Shown here in pieces: positions 1 through 6,494 of a stretch of DNA of 64,000 bases. Origin of the DNA: Flavobacterium tiangeerense (GTDB taxonomy: Bacteria > Bacteroidota > Bacteroidia > Flavobacteriales > Flavobacteriaceae); contig NZ_VLKO01000012.1 of NCBI RefSeq assembly GCF_007830355.1, positions 1-64,000 of the forward strand, in the 5' to 3' direction. Numbering within the stretch: position 1 is the stretch's first letter; every line of letters starts with the position of its first letter. The notes beneath the pieces were generated by a model, which was given only the letters and a program-made list of their open reading frames with translations, had not been told where the DNA came from and did not search any database. Made by a program: the position numbers and the translations under genes.

Positions 1-40
1 ATTAGTTCAAAGTTTAAACAATAACTCCTCATAAAATCTA

Positions 41-314
41 TTCGGAAAAACCGCCCTTAAATTAAAAGCATAGAAAACAACGATAAAGCAAAGTGTCAGC
101 AGTCCGCGAGATGAGGCTAAAAGCCGAACAGCTCGGGCTGCGGAGCGACGCTTTGAGGTAGTTTTTGCGCTTTTGATTTTCAGGCTTGAAATCGAAGATT
201 CATGAACACAAAAAAATCAATATTAACCCGTGAATAATTTTTGTTTCTTTTGAAATGTCAATTCACGAACACCAATAAATCAATAACTCGTGAGTAATCA
301 AGACAAAAGAAAAG
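41..314. repeat. Structured intergenic repeat, copy 1 (expanded)
   Basis: First of nine related elements in 1-5200. It starts TTCGGAAAAACCGCCC, carries the GC-rich core CAGTCCGCGAG...GGCTAAAAGCC...CTCGGGCTGCGG, then an AT-rich tail ending in the arms TTTCTTTTG and CAAGACAAAAGAAAAG. This copy is longer than the others because two related segments of about 45 bp (about 198-243 and 259-303) sit in its tail. Both have the form TTCAyGAACAC...CGTGArTAAT. No coding capacity is credible; the short open frames through it are by-products of the repeat. Confidence 0.85.
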
Positions 315-503
315 AATGAACCTGAAAAATGAAATGTAAAGAGATTGAAAAATAACTCCTCCAGAAATAAAATCAAAATCAACCTCACAACACACTTTAC
401 AAACTTCACTTCTCTTCCAAACCACTATACAATCTATAAACAAACACCACTTATTTTAATATTAAATTTATGGAAAACACCGCCACATATTGAAACTTTT
501 CGC
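315..503. other. Gene-free AT-rich spacer
   Basis: Nothing convincing here. A 61-codon minus-strand open frame across 258-443 starts inside repeat copy 1, has no family resemblance and an odd Phe/Val/Cys-rich composition, so I do not call it a gene. Confidence 0.5.
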
Positions 504-511
504 TACATTTG
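504..511 (+). promoter_or_regulatory. Candidate -7 box TACATTTG
   Basis: A perfect match to the Bacteroidetes TAnnTTTG box with no gene downstream. Instead, two hairpins follow, the second with a T-run, within about 100 bases. I see no -33 TTTG at normal spacing, so the promoter call is tentative. A start near 517 would give a transcript of roughly 93 bases. Confidence 0.35.
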
Positions 512-516
512 AACTC

Positions 517-609
517 TGATTTAACGAATAACTGGAATTATTCGAGGTCTTAAATTCACTCCATTGCTCAAAAAAACAGGGTTCTAGTCCGTATTTTTGA
601 GCTTTTTTT
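517..609 (+). ncRNA. Candidate small RNA with intrinsic terminator
   Basis: Predicted from three elements in order: the TAnnTTTG box at 504-511, a perfect 7-bp hairpin (CGAATAA at 525-531 with TTATTCG at 538-544), and a terminator made of GCTCAAAAA (566-574) and TTTTTGAGC (594-602) followed by seven T. There is no ORF inside. Parts of it (TTCGAGGTCTTAAA and CAGGGTTCTAG) recur at 893-936 around the 3' end of the HU-like gene, so it may instead be the leftover tail of a lost paralogue. The architecture is seen; that it is transcribed is inference. Confidence 0.3.
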
Positions 610-782
610 ATGGCTAAAGACCATCCATTTGACCTTATTTAAATTAATAATCTCACATAAAATCTTCCTGTTTAACAAGATACAGCCGAAATACACACAC
701 TATTAAGCGTTTTTTTAATCCAAAAAGACCAAAAAAGGATTTCAAACACTTTTTAAAAAATCAACTTGACGGTATTTTTACA

Positions 783-825
783 TCGTCTTGATGAACTTTT
801 TACTTCATCAAGACGAATTTTTTTT
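783..825 (+). terminator. Strong intrinsic terminator-like hairpin
   Basis: Perfect 13-bp inverted repeat TCGTCTTGATGAA (783-795) and TTCATCAAGACGA (804-816) with an 8-base loop, followed by a run of T on the plus strand. No plus-strand gene precedes it. A third copy of the arm, GCATCAAGACGA, follows at about 826-837, so these could also be protein-binding sites. Confidence 0.5.
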
Positions 826-867
826 TGCATCAAGACGATTTGAACGCTATTTTGACATTATTGGGCA

Positions 868-899
868 TAAAAAAACCTCGAATACTGGAATATTCGAGG
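868..899 (-). terminator. Terminator of the HU-like gene
   Basis: Perfect 9-bp stem CCTCGAATA (876-884) and TATTCGAGG (891-899) with loop CTGGAA. The A-run at 868-875 reads as a T-run on the minus strand. It lies about 35 bases past the HU-like stop codon. Confidence 0.75.
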
Positions 900-933
900 T
901 CTTAAACTCAGTCTTTTACTACTGAACAGGGTT

Positions 934-1317
934 CTAGCCCACTTTTCTAAAAGATAAATCCTTTAGCATGCTGCGCATTTTCTTGCCTGGACGGAAGAGC
1001 ACACGCGTTTTTTTGATGGCTGCTGTTGATACCTCATCAGCAACATCCTTTCCTTCGGAGCTAATGCCCACTTGAAAATTGCCCAAACGGCCTAACTTCA
1101 CAATGCGACCTTGACCCAGTTCGCCAATGATGTTGTGTTCTAGAGAAGCGAGTACGGCGTAACAATCAGAAGCCGTCAAGGTACTCTGATACGAAATCAA
1201 CTCTGCTAGTCTTTCGAAATCAACATCGCCATCTGCAACTGCAGCGGCATAAAATTTTTCCGGAGCCACTAAGTCTCTCGGGTTCTTCCTTGGAAGAATT
1301 TTGTATTTAATAGCCAT
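934..1317 (-). CDS. HU-related DNA-binding protein (Bacteroidetes type)
   Basis: A 127-residue basic protein beginning MAIKYKILPRKNPRDL, which I recognise as the Bacteroidetes HU-related family: a short N-terminal extension, a helical dimerisation part (about residues 20-70, with the pattern FERLAELIS...LTASDCYAVL), then the beta-arm region (VKLGRLGNFQVGISSEG and KKTRVLFRPGKKMRSML). Such proteins bind and bend DNA; the target here is unknown. The open frame extends 25 codons further upstream, but that part overlaps the predicted promoter at 1386-1393, so I place the start at 1317. It stands alone among repeats, oriented like the upxY gene and the polysaccharide cluster. Confidence 0.85.
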   Translation of the reverse strand: MAIKYKILPRKNPRDLVAPEKFYAAAVADGDVDFERLAELISYQSTLTASDCYAVLASLEHNIIGELGQGRIVKLGRLGNFQVGISSEGKDVADEVSTAAIKKTRVLFRPGKKMRSMLKDLSFRKVG

Positions 1318-1385
1318 AATTTTTGGTATTAAATTAATAAATAAGTTTGTCTTAGTATACGTACTAAAGTATCTAACTGACTTTA

Positions 1386-1422
1386 CAAACATAATATACT
1401 TTTACTGTAAGTAAAAGCCAAA
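1386..1422 (-). promoter_or_regulatory. Promoter of the HU-like gene with an internal inverted repeat
   Basis: On the minus strand the -7 box reads TATGTTTG (1386-1393) and a TTTG lies at 1419-1422. The spacer is 25 bases, slightly longer than usual. Between the two boxes is a perfect 8-bp inverted repeat CTTTTACT-GTA-AGTAAAAG (1399-1417), well placed for an operator. A second small dyad, TTAGTA-TACG-TACTAA (1352-1367), lies in the leader. The boxes and dyads are seen; repressor binding is inference. Confidence 0.5.
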
Positions 1423-1847
1423 CTTATTCACAATTGAGGCTTGTTTTTAACAACAAAAAGAAAAGTGTAAATAAATACAAAACCCTCAACGACAGTATTT
1501 TAATTTTACAAAAAACTCGTTAAGCCCTATAAAACATAGGTTTTCCCGCAAAGACGATTAAGAAAAGTATTTGAGGCAGCTTAATAACATTAGCACTTGC
1601 AGCATAAAAAATCTAGAGCATTTTAAGTTACTTGCATCAAAAGTATTCAAATACACTGAAAACCTGCTACAGGAACTTTAGCGACCCCACCGGAACCACG
1701 TGATGATTCTTGTAAAATACTTGTACGTTTCAAATATTACATAAAAAAACAATAGCTTTTATACGTTTTTACACCACGATTTCTAAATGTCCCAAATGTC
1801 ATTTATCAATCACCATTTAGAGCGTGTTTACTAGATTAGTCCTAAGT
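1423..1847. other. Intergenic stretch without recognised gene
   Basis: No ORF of useful length and no clear hairpin-plus-T-run. A short patch at about 1681-1705 (CGACCCCACCGGAACCACGTG) is visibly richer in G+C than its surroundings, which hints at a decayed or inserted fragment. I cannot identify it. Confidence 0.4.
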
Positions 1848-1980
1848 GCAGCGTGTTCAGTTTCAAGTTTCAGTTCACAGTATACAGTTGACAGCTGACA
1901 GTTTGCAACTTACAGTTCACAATTTACAATTTACGAATAGAACTGCTACTTATACGAATAGAACTGCTACTTATACGAAT
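1848..1980. repeat. Degenerate CAGTTnACA tract and element leader
   Basis: Runs of imperfect units like CAGTTCACAGT, ACAGTTGACAG and ACAATTTAC form a low-complexity tract at about 1856-1936. It is followed by two tandem copies of GAACTGCTACTTATACGAAT, the leader that precedes most copies of the structured repeat. Similar tracts recur at about 2985-3050, 3310-3385, 3660-3728, 4667-4797 and 4880-4994. Confidence 0.7.
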
Positions 1981-2207
1981 TCGAAAAAACGCCCTTAAAT
2001 TAAAAACGTAAAAAAACAACGAAAAAATGCAGTGGCAGCAGTCCGCAAGTTGAGGCTGAAAGCCGAGCGGCTCGGGCTGCGGAGCGGAGTTTTAGAGGTA
2101 GTTTTTGAGCTTTTAATTTTCAGGCTTGATCTTTTGTTCATTTTGAAATGTCAATTCACGAACACCCATAAATTAATAACTCGTGAGTAATCAAGGTAAA
2201 AGAAAAG
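1981..2207. repeat. Structured intergenic repeat, copy 2
   Basis: Core with CAGTCCGCAAG, inner hairpin GGCT-GAA-AGCC and CTCGGGCTGCGG, then the AT-rich tail. The tail carries the roughly 45-bp loop insert (TTCACGAACACCC...ACTCGTGAGTAAT) also seen in copies 1 and 7. Confidence 0.85.
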
Positions 2208-2356
2208 ATTAGGCATAAAAAAAAGGCCGTCTGCTACAATGAAAGCGTGTTGGTGGGATTCTTCTTTCGTCAAAATGACAAAATTGGAGGTGAATCGTAA
2301 AGAATGAATAGCGCATTGCGTTTAGTAAAAATTAACCTCCTGTGATTAACAATACG

Positions 2357-2558
2357 TAAAACCGCCCTTAAATAAAAAGCATAAAAAACAACGAAAAAGC
2401 AAAGCGGCAGCAGTCCGCGAGTTGAGGCTGAAAGCCGAACGGCTCGGGCTGCGGAACGTAGTTTTAGCGGTAGTTTTTGCGCTTTTGATTTTCAGGCTTG
2501 ATCTTTTGTTCGTCAGATCCTGAGCGCAGTCGAAGGGGTGATCAAGGTAAAAGAAAAG
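2357..2558. repeat. Structured intergenic repeat, copy 3
   Basis: Same core (CAGTCCGCGAG, GGCT-GAA-AGCC, CTCGGGCTGCGG). The distal hairpin loop is replaced by a different segment containing TGAGCGCAGTCGAAGG (2521-2536). From memory, this word, read as CCTTCGACTGCGCTCA, is dispersed in many Bacteroidetes genomes; I could not check that. Confidence 0.85.
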
Positions 2559-2708
2559 AATAGGCATGAAAAAAAAGGCCGTCTGCTACAATGAAAGCGT
2601 GTTGATGGGATTCTTCCTTCGTCAGAATGACAAAATTGGGGGCGAATCGTAAAGAATGAATAGCGCATTGCGTTTAGTAAAAACTAACCTCCTGTGATTA
2701 ACAATACG

Positions 2709-2887
2709 TAAAACCTCCCTTAAATAAAAAGCATAAAAAACAACGAAAAAGCAAAGTGGCAGCAGTCCGCAAGTTGAGGACGTAGTCCGAACGGCTCGGG
2801 CTGTGGAGCGGCGCTTTGAGGTAGTTTTTGCGCTTTTGATTTTCAGGCTTGATCTTTTGTTTCTTTTGTATCAAGACAAAAGAAAAG
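2709..2887. repeat. Structured intergenic repeat, copy 4
   Basis: Compact form. The inner hairpin is GGAC-GTA-GTCC instead of GGCT-GAA-AGCC, so both middle pairs changed together. The outer arm is CTCGGGCTGTGG. The tail ends in the perfect 10-bp stem TTTCTTTTGT-ATCAAG-ACAAAAGAAA. Confidence 0.85.
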
Positions 2888-3047
2888 AGTAACCTAGAAA
2901 AACGAAATCGTCTGCTAAAATGAAAAATATGTGGAGATGCTTCGTACATCAGCATGACAGAATGGAGAGTTGATAGCCGAAAGTCATCAGTATTCAGTTT
3001 AGAGTTTACGTTCACAATTTATAAAAAGAACTACTACGTATACGAAT

Positions 3048-3230
3048 TCGGAAAAACCGCCCTTAAATTAAAAGCATAAAAAACAACGATAAAGCAAAGT
3101 GGCAGCAGTCCGCAAGTTGAGGACGCAGTCCGAGCGGCTCGGGCTGTGGAGCGGCGCTTTGAGGTAGTTTTTGCGCTTTTGATTTTCAGGCTTGATCTTT
3201 TGTTTCTTTTGCATCAAGGCAAAAGAAAAG
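3048..3230. repeat. Structured intergenic repeat, copy 5
   Basis: Compact form preceded by the leader CTACTACGTATACGAATTCG. Inner hairpin GGAC-GCA-GTCC; tail hairpin TTTCTTTTGCATCAAGGCAA followed by AAGAAAAG, with one arm base altered on each side so that pairing is kept (T to C-side change matched by A to G). Confidence 0.85.
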
Positions 3231-3382
3231 AGTAACTTAGAAAAACGAAATCGTCTGCTAAAATGAAGGACATGTGGAGATGCTTCGTACCTCAGCATGA
3301 CAGAATGGAGAGTTAATAGTCATCAGTATTCAGTTTAGAGTTTACGTTCACAATTTATAAATAGAACTGCTACGTATACGAA

Positions 3383-3566
3383 TTCGAAAAAACGCCCTTA
3401 AATTAAAAACGTAAAAAAACAACGAAAAAGCAAAGTGGCAGCAGTCCGCAAGTTGAGGACGTAGTCCGAACGGCTCGGGCTGTGGTGCGGCGCTTTGAGG
3501 TAGTTTTTGCGCTTTTGATTTTCAGGCTTGATCTTTTGTTTCTTTTGTATCAAGACAAAAGAAAAG
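3383..3566. repeat. Structured intergenic repeat, copy 6
   Basis: Compact form, nearly identical to copy 4 over its whole length (inner hairpin GGAC-GTA-GTCC, CTGTGG arm), preceded by the CTGCTACGTATACGAATTCG leader. Confidence 0.85.
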
Positions 3567-3725
3567 AGTAACCTAGAAAAACGAAATCGTCTGCTAAAAT
3601 GAAAAATATGTGGAGATGCTTCGTACATCAGCATGACAGAATGGAGAGTTGATAGCCGAAAGTCATCAGTATTCAGTTTAGAGTTTACGTTCACAATTTA
3701 TAAATAGAACTGCTACGTATACGAA

Positions 3726-3953
3726 TTCGAAAAAACGCCCATAAATTAAAAACGTAAAAAAACAACGAAAAAACGGAGTGGCAGCAGTCCGCGAGTTGAG
3801 GAGGAAGCACAAACGGCTCGGGCTGCGGAACGTAGTTTTGAGGTAGTTTTTAAGTTTTTAATTTTTAGGCTTGATCTTTTGTTTCTTTTGAAATGTCAAT
3901 TCACGAACACCAATAAATCAATAACTCGTGAGTAATCAAGACAAAAGAAAAGA
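3726..3953. repeat. Structured intergenic repeat, copy 7 (diverged)
   Basis: The inner hairpin has decayed (GGAG-GAA-GCAC no longer pairs fully). The tail carries the 45-bp loop insert (TTCACGAACACCA...ACTCGTGAGTAAT). It is the copy nearest the 3' end of upxY. Confidence 0.8.
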
Positions 3954-4058
3954 ACAAACATAAAGAGATACTTCGTCCCTCAGCACTACATAATAAAGAA
4001 TTGCATGTCAAATGCTACAAGTGATTAGTCTTATGTTGTTGTCATTTAATTAAGAAAG

Positions 4059-4541
4059 TTATTTCTTCTCTACTTTTAGCACACAACCCAAAGATTCCAA
4101 CACCAGCAAATAATGGTTTTGTTTGACTTCTTGAACAGTAGCCTCTTGATCTATAAATGGCCCAGATTCTAAAATAACTTTATCTCCTTTTCTCCACGTG
4201 TCAATAACAACATCAAATGTATCTGGGGCTGAAAGCCACTTCTGAATCGTTTCAATCTCTTTGTCTTTAACAATAGCAGGTTTCCCTAACCAGAACAAGT
4301 AGCGCACAACACCTGGAACATCAAAAACACTATTTCGCTCTTTTTCTGTAAGTCGAACAAAAATATAGGAATTGAACAAGGGTAGCTGTACCTTTTTTTT
4401 TCGATCAGACCATTGCGTAATTTTAGTAATTATTGGACAATAGGCATTAACTCCCATTTCCGTCAAACGTTCTGCTACTTTTTTTTCCGATTTTGGTTTG
4501 GTATACAGTACATACCAATTCATCATTACATCCATATCCAT
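4059..4541 (-). CDS. UpxY-family transcription antiterminator (NusG-like)
   Basis: A NusG paralogue of the UpxY/RfaH-like class. The N-terminal NGN domain begins MNWYVLYTKPKSEKKVAERL and continues through YIFVRLTEKERNSVFDVPGV (about residues 7-110 from the first start proposed here). A KOW-like C-terminal domain follows (WRKGDKVILESGPF). UpxY proteins in Bacteroides bind RNA polymerase at the start of capsule operons and prevent early termination. The open frame begins at 4577, but the -7 box TATATTTG lies at 4561-4568, so translation must start at 4541, 4535, 4526 or 4523. The last two give the usual NusG-like start, MMNWYVLY or MNWYVLY. It lies downstream of a terminated polysaccharide cluster and between repeat copies, so its target operon may be outside the window to the left. 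Confidence 0.88.
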   Translation of the reverse strand: MDMDVMMNWYVLYTKPKSEKKVAERLTEMGVNAYCPIITKITQWSDRKKKVQLPLFNSYIFVRLTEKERNSVFDVPGVVRYLFWLGKPAIVKDKEIETIQKWLSAPDTFDVVIDTWRKGDKVILESGPFIDQEATVQEVKQNHYLLVLESLGCVLKVEKK

Positions 4542-4560
4542 TGTACAATTCAAGAATGGA

Positions 4561-4568
4561 CAAATATA
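4561..4568 (-). promoter_or_regulatory. -7 box of the upxY gene
   Basis: Reads TATATTTG on the minus strand, a perfect TAnnTTTG match. The transcript would begin near 4556, leaving a short leader. I see no good -33 TTTG at the expected distance. This site decides against the most upstream ATG of the frame. Confidence 0.6.
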
Positions 4569-4666
4569 ATACTCCAATTGCGATAATACAGCAGTTGTAG
4601 TTGTTTTTTAAGATGAAAATACTGGGATTATGAACACCTCTTTACACATCTGGGGTTTAAGTAAAA

Positions 4667-4797
4667 AGTTTTCAGTTTTCAGTTTTCAGTAATTAGTCCT
4701 AAGTGCAGCGTGTTCAGTTTCAGGTTTAAAGTTTAAAGTTTCAGTTCACAGTTTACAGTTCACAACTTATAAATAGAACTGCTACATATACGAATTC
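4667..4797. repeat. Degenerate CAGTT tract and element leader
   Basis: Low-complexity run of TTCAGTTT, GTTTAAAGTTT and CAGTTCACAG-like units, ending in GAACTGCTACATATACGAAT before repeat copy 8. TAGTCCTAAGTGCAGCGTGT here also occurs at 1838-1857, so the two tracts share more than composition. Confidence 0.7.
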
Positions 4798-4871
4798 GCA
4801 AAAACCGCCCTTAATTAAAAACGTAAAAAAACAACGAAAAAAACGCAGTGGCTGCAGTCCGCGAGTTGAGG
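4795..4871. repeat. Structured intergenic repeat, copy 8 (truncated)
   Basis: Begins like the others (TTCGCAAAAACCGCCCTTAA) but stops after GCAGTCCGCGAGTTGAGG, exactly where the inner hairpin would start. A new CAGT-rich tract replaces the second half. Confidence 0.8.
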
Positions 4872-4991
4872 GGAGAAAAGTGTTCCGTATTCAGTGCACA
4901 GTATTCAGTATTTGTCCTTATTTAAGAATTTTCAGTTTAAAGTTTAAGGTTTCAGGTCACAATTTATAAATAGAACTGCTACGTATACGAA

Positions 4992-5175
4992 TTCGGGAAA
5001 AGCGCCCTTAAATAGAAAGTATAAAAAACAACGATAAAGCAAAGTGGCAGCAGTCCGCGAGTTGAGGCTGAAAGCCGAACGGCTCGGGCTGCGGAGCGAC
5101 GCTTTGAGGTAGTTTTTGCGCTTTTGATTTTCAGGCTTGATCTTTTGTTTCTTTTGTATCAAGACAAAAGAAAAG
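4992..5175. repeat. Structured intergenic repeat, copy 9
   Basis: Compact form with inner hairpin GGCT-GAA-AGCC (5066-5076), arms CCGCG and TGCGG, and the 10-bp tail stem TTTCTTTTGT-ATCAAG-ACAAAAGAAA. It is the copy nearest the polysaccharide cluster. Confidence 0.85.
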
Positions 5176-5323
5176 AATAAACTCGAAAAACGAAATCGTC
5201 TGCTACAATGAAGAATATGTAGAGATGCTTCGTCCCTCAGCATGACAAAAGCTCTCCATAACTAAACAACCCCACAATCAAAACGAAAAATTTAATCGCT
5301 TGATTATTCCATAAACATGCATT

Positions 5324-5374
5324 AAAAAAATGTACCGAAAACAACTTCTTAAAAAAGTCTTTTCGGTACATTTT
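5324..5374 (-). terminator. Terminator of the polysaccharide cluster
   Basis: Perfect 15-bp stem AAAATGTACCGAAAA (5327-5341) and TTTTCGGTACATTTT (5360-5374), with A residues at 5324-5330 that become a T-run on the minus strand. It lies 17 bases past the manC stop and should separate wza-manC from upxY. Confidence 0.85.
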
Positions 5375-5390
5375 GATAAAGAGAAAACTA

Positions 5391-6398
5391 TTACTCTAAT
5401 AAATCAGAATTGCTTTTTTCTAATTCTGTATAAATATTTTTTACTTCTTGCGAGCTTTCTTTTTGTAAAATCAAATTGGCATTCTCTGTATGTACAAAAA
5501 TTGCATTCTTCAACCCCACAAAAGCCGTATATACATCAGTTCCAATAACCATATTCCCATTACTATCAACAACCTGTCCTTTTGAAACCAAATAATCATA
5601 AACAGATTCAAAAGACCCTAAATCAGACCATTTAAACTCAGACGAAACCACTTTAATTTTCTTACTGCGTTCCATCACCGCATAATCCACACTAATAGAA
5701 GGAATAGCCATTGACAATTCTAAATCCAATTGCCCTGCTTTGTTGGCTTCCCAAACTTGCTTGGATTTTTCATATACTTCTGCATTATACAATTTCAACT
5801 CTTCTAAAAATACAGCAGCTTTAAAACAAAACATTCCACTGTTCCATAAAAAGTTACCATTCTTGATGAAATCTTTAGCAGACACTTTATTGGGTTTTTC
5901 TCTAAACGAAATTACATCATCTCCAGAGCGCTCTATATAGCCGTAACCTGTTTCGGGTTTAGTAGGAACAATTCCAAAAGTAACAATATATCCCTGTGAT
6001 GCTTTTTCTACTGCTTCATTAATAGATTTTTCATAAGCTGTAGTGCCATCAATAATATGATCAGAGGGTGTAACGATTAAAATCGTATCTGGATCTGAAG
6101 CAAAGGCTGCAAAAGCAATTGCGGCAGAAGTATTTCTTGGAGTAGCTTCAATAATATCTACATAAGCTGTACCTGATTTATCTAAAACTTTTTTACTTAA
6201 ATGACAATTATCTGTGTTTCCAACGACCATCACGGTGTCAGCCAAAGACCGGTTTCGATCTACGGTCATTTCAAACAAAGACTTACCATCAAACAAATCC
6301 AAATATTGTTTGGGTTGGCTTTTACGTGATAAAGGCCATAGCCTGCTTCCCACTCCTCCTGTAAGGATTACATGTGTAACTGAATTTGCATTTTTCAT
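5391..6398 (-). CDS. manC: Mannose-1-phosphate guanylyltransferase
   Basis: Makes GDP-mannose from mannose 1-phosphate and GTP in the cytoplasm, for surface polysaccharide. The N-terminal nucleotidyltransferase signature is clear (LTGGVGSRLWPLSRKSQPKQ, about residues 12-31), followed by TPSDHII (about 110) and FREKPN (about 166). At 335 residues it is the single-domain form: the C-terminal cupin phosphomannose-isomerase domain of two-domain ManC/AlgA enzymes is absent. It is the last gene of the wza cluster, 96 bases after the TviB-like gene and directly before a strong terminator. Confidence 0.92.
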   Translation of the reverse strand: MKNANSVTHVILTGGVGSRLWPLSRKSQPKQYLDLFDGKSLFEMTVDRNRSLADTVMVVGNTDNCHLSKKVLDKSGTAYVDIIEATPRNTSAAIAFAAFASDPDTILIVTPSDHIIDGTTAYEKSINEAVEKASQGYIVTFGIVPTKPETGYGYIERSGDDVISFREKPNKVSAKDFIKNGNFLWNSGMFCFKAAVFLEELKLYNAEVYEKSKQVWEANKAGQLDLELSMAIPSISVDYAVMERSKKIKVVSSEFKWSDLGSFESVYDYLVSKGQVVDSNGNMVIGTDVYTAFVGLKNAIFVHTENANLILQKESSQEVKNIYTELEKSNSDLLE

Positions 6399-6494
6399 AG
6401 TTAAAGTATATTTAATTGGTAATCTTTATTTTTTTTCGAATAATACTAAACTTTATTCTTTCAAACACCTCACATTTACAGCGATTTTTAACCC

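Larger units (their letters stand above)
2211..2913. repeat. Tandem duplication of about 352 bp
   Basis: The segment starting AGGCATAAAAAAAAGGCCGT at 2211 recurs at 2562 with few changes. The match continues through GATTAACAATACGTAAAAC into the next repeat copy, giving a period of 351-352 bp. It contains copy 3 and the start of copy 4. Near-identity of the two units suggests a recent duplication. Confidence 0.75.

Noticed and set aside
258-443. 61-codon minus-strand ORF
   Set aside because: Begins inside repeat copy 1, with no plausible start signal and no recognisable composition.
533-660. Remnant of a second HU-like gene
   Set aside because: The shared blocks are limited to the stop-codon/3' region; reading upstream of the equivalent TAG gives no HU-like residues, so I report only the shared sequence.
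1981-3953. Integron cassette array (regular palindromic units)
   Set aside because: Units contain no ORFs between the folded parts, no core-site GTTRRRY pattern was found, and there is no integrase in the window.
1848-5175. CRISPR array
   Set aside because: Repeats are far too long (about 180 bp), spacers are themselves repetitive, and there are no cas genes.
2346-5243. Five or six similar minus-strand ORFs of 73-105 codons (SPSRS...LNLRTAATLLFRCFLCF) across the repeats
   Set aside because: They are the same repeat read in one frame. The sequence differences follow the hairpin pairing rather than codon positions, frames end at different places, and composition is not protein-like.
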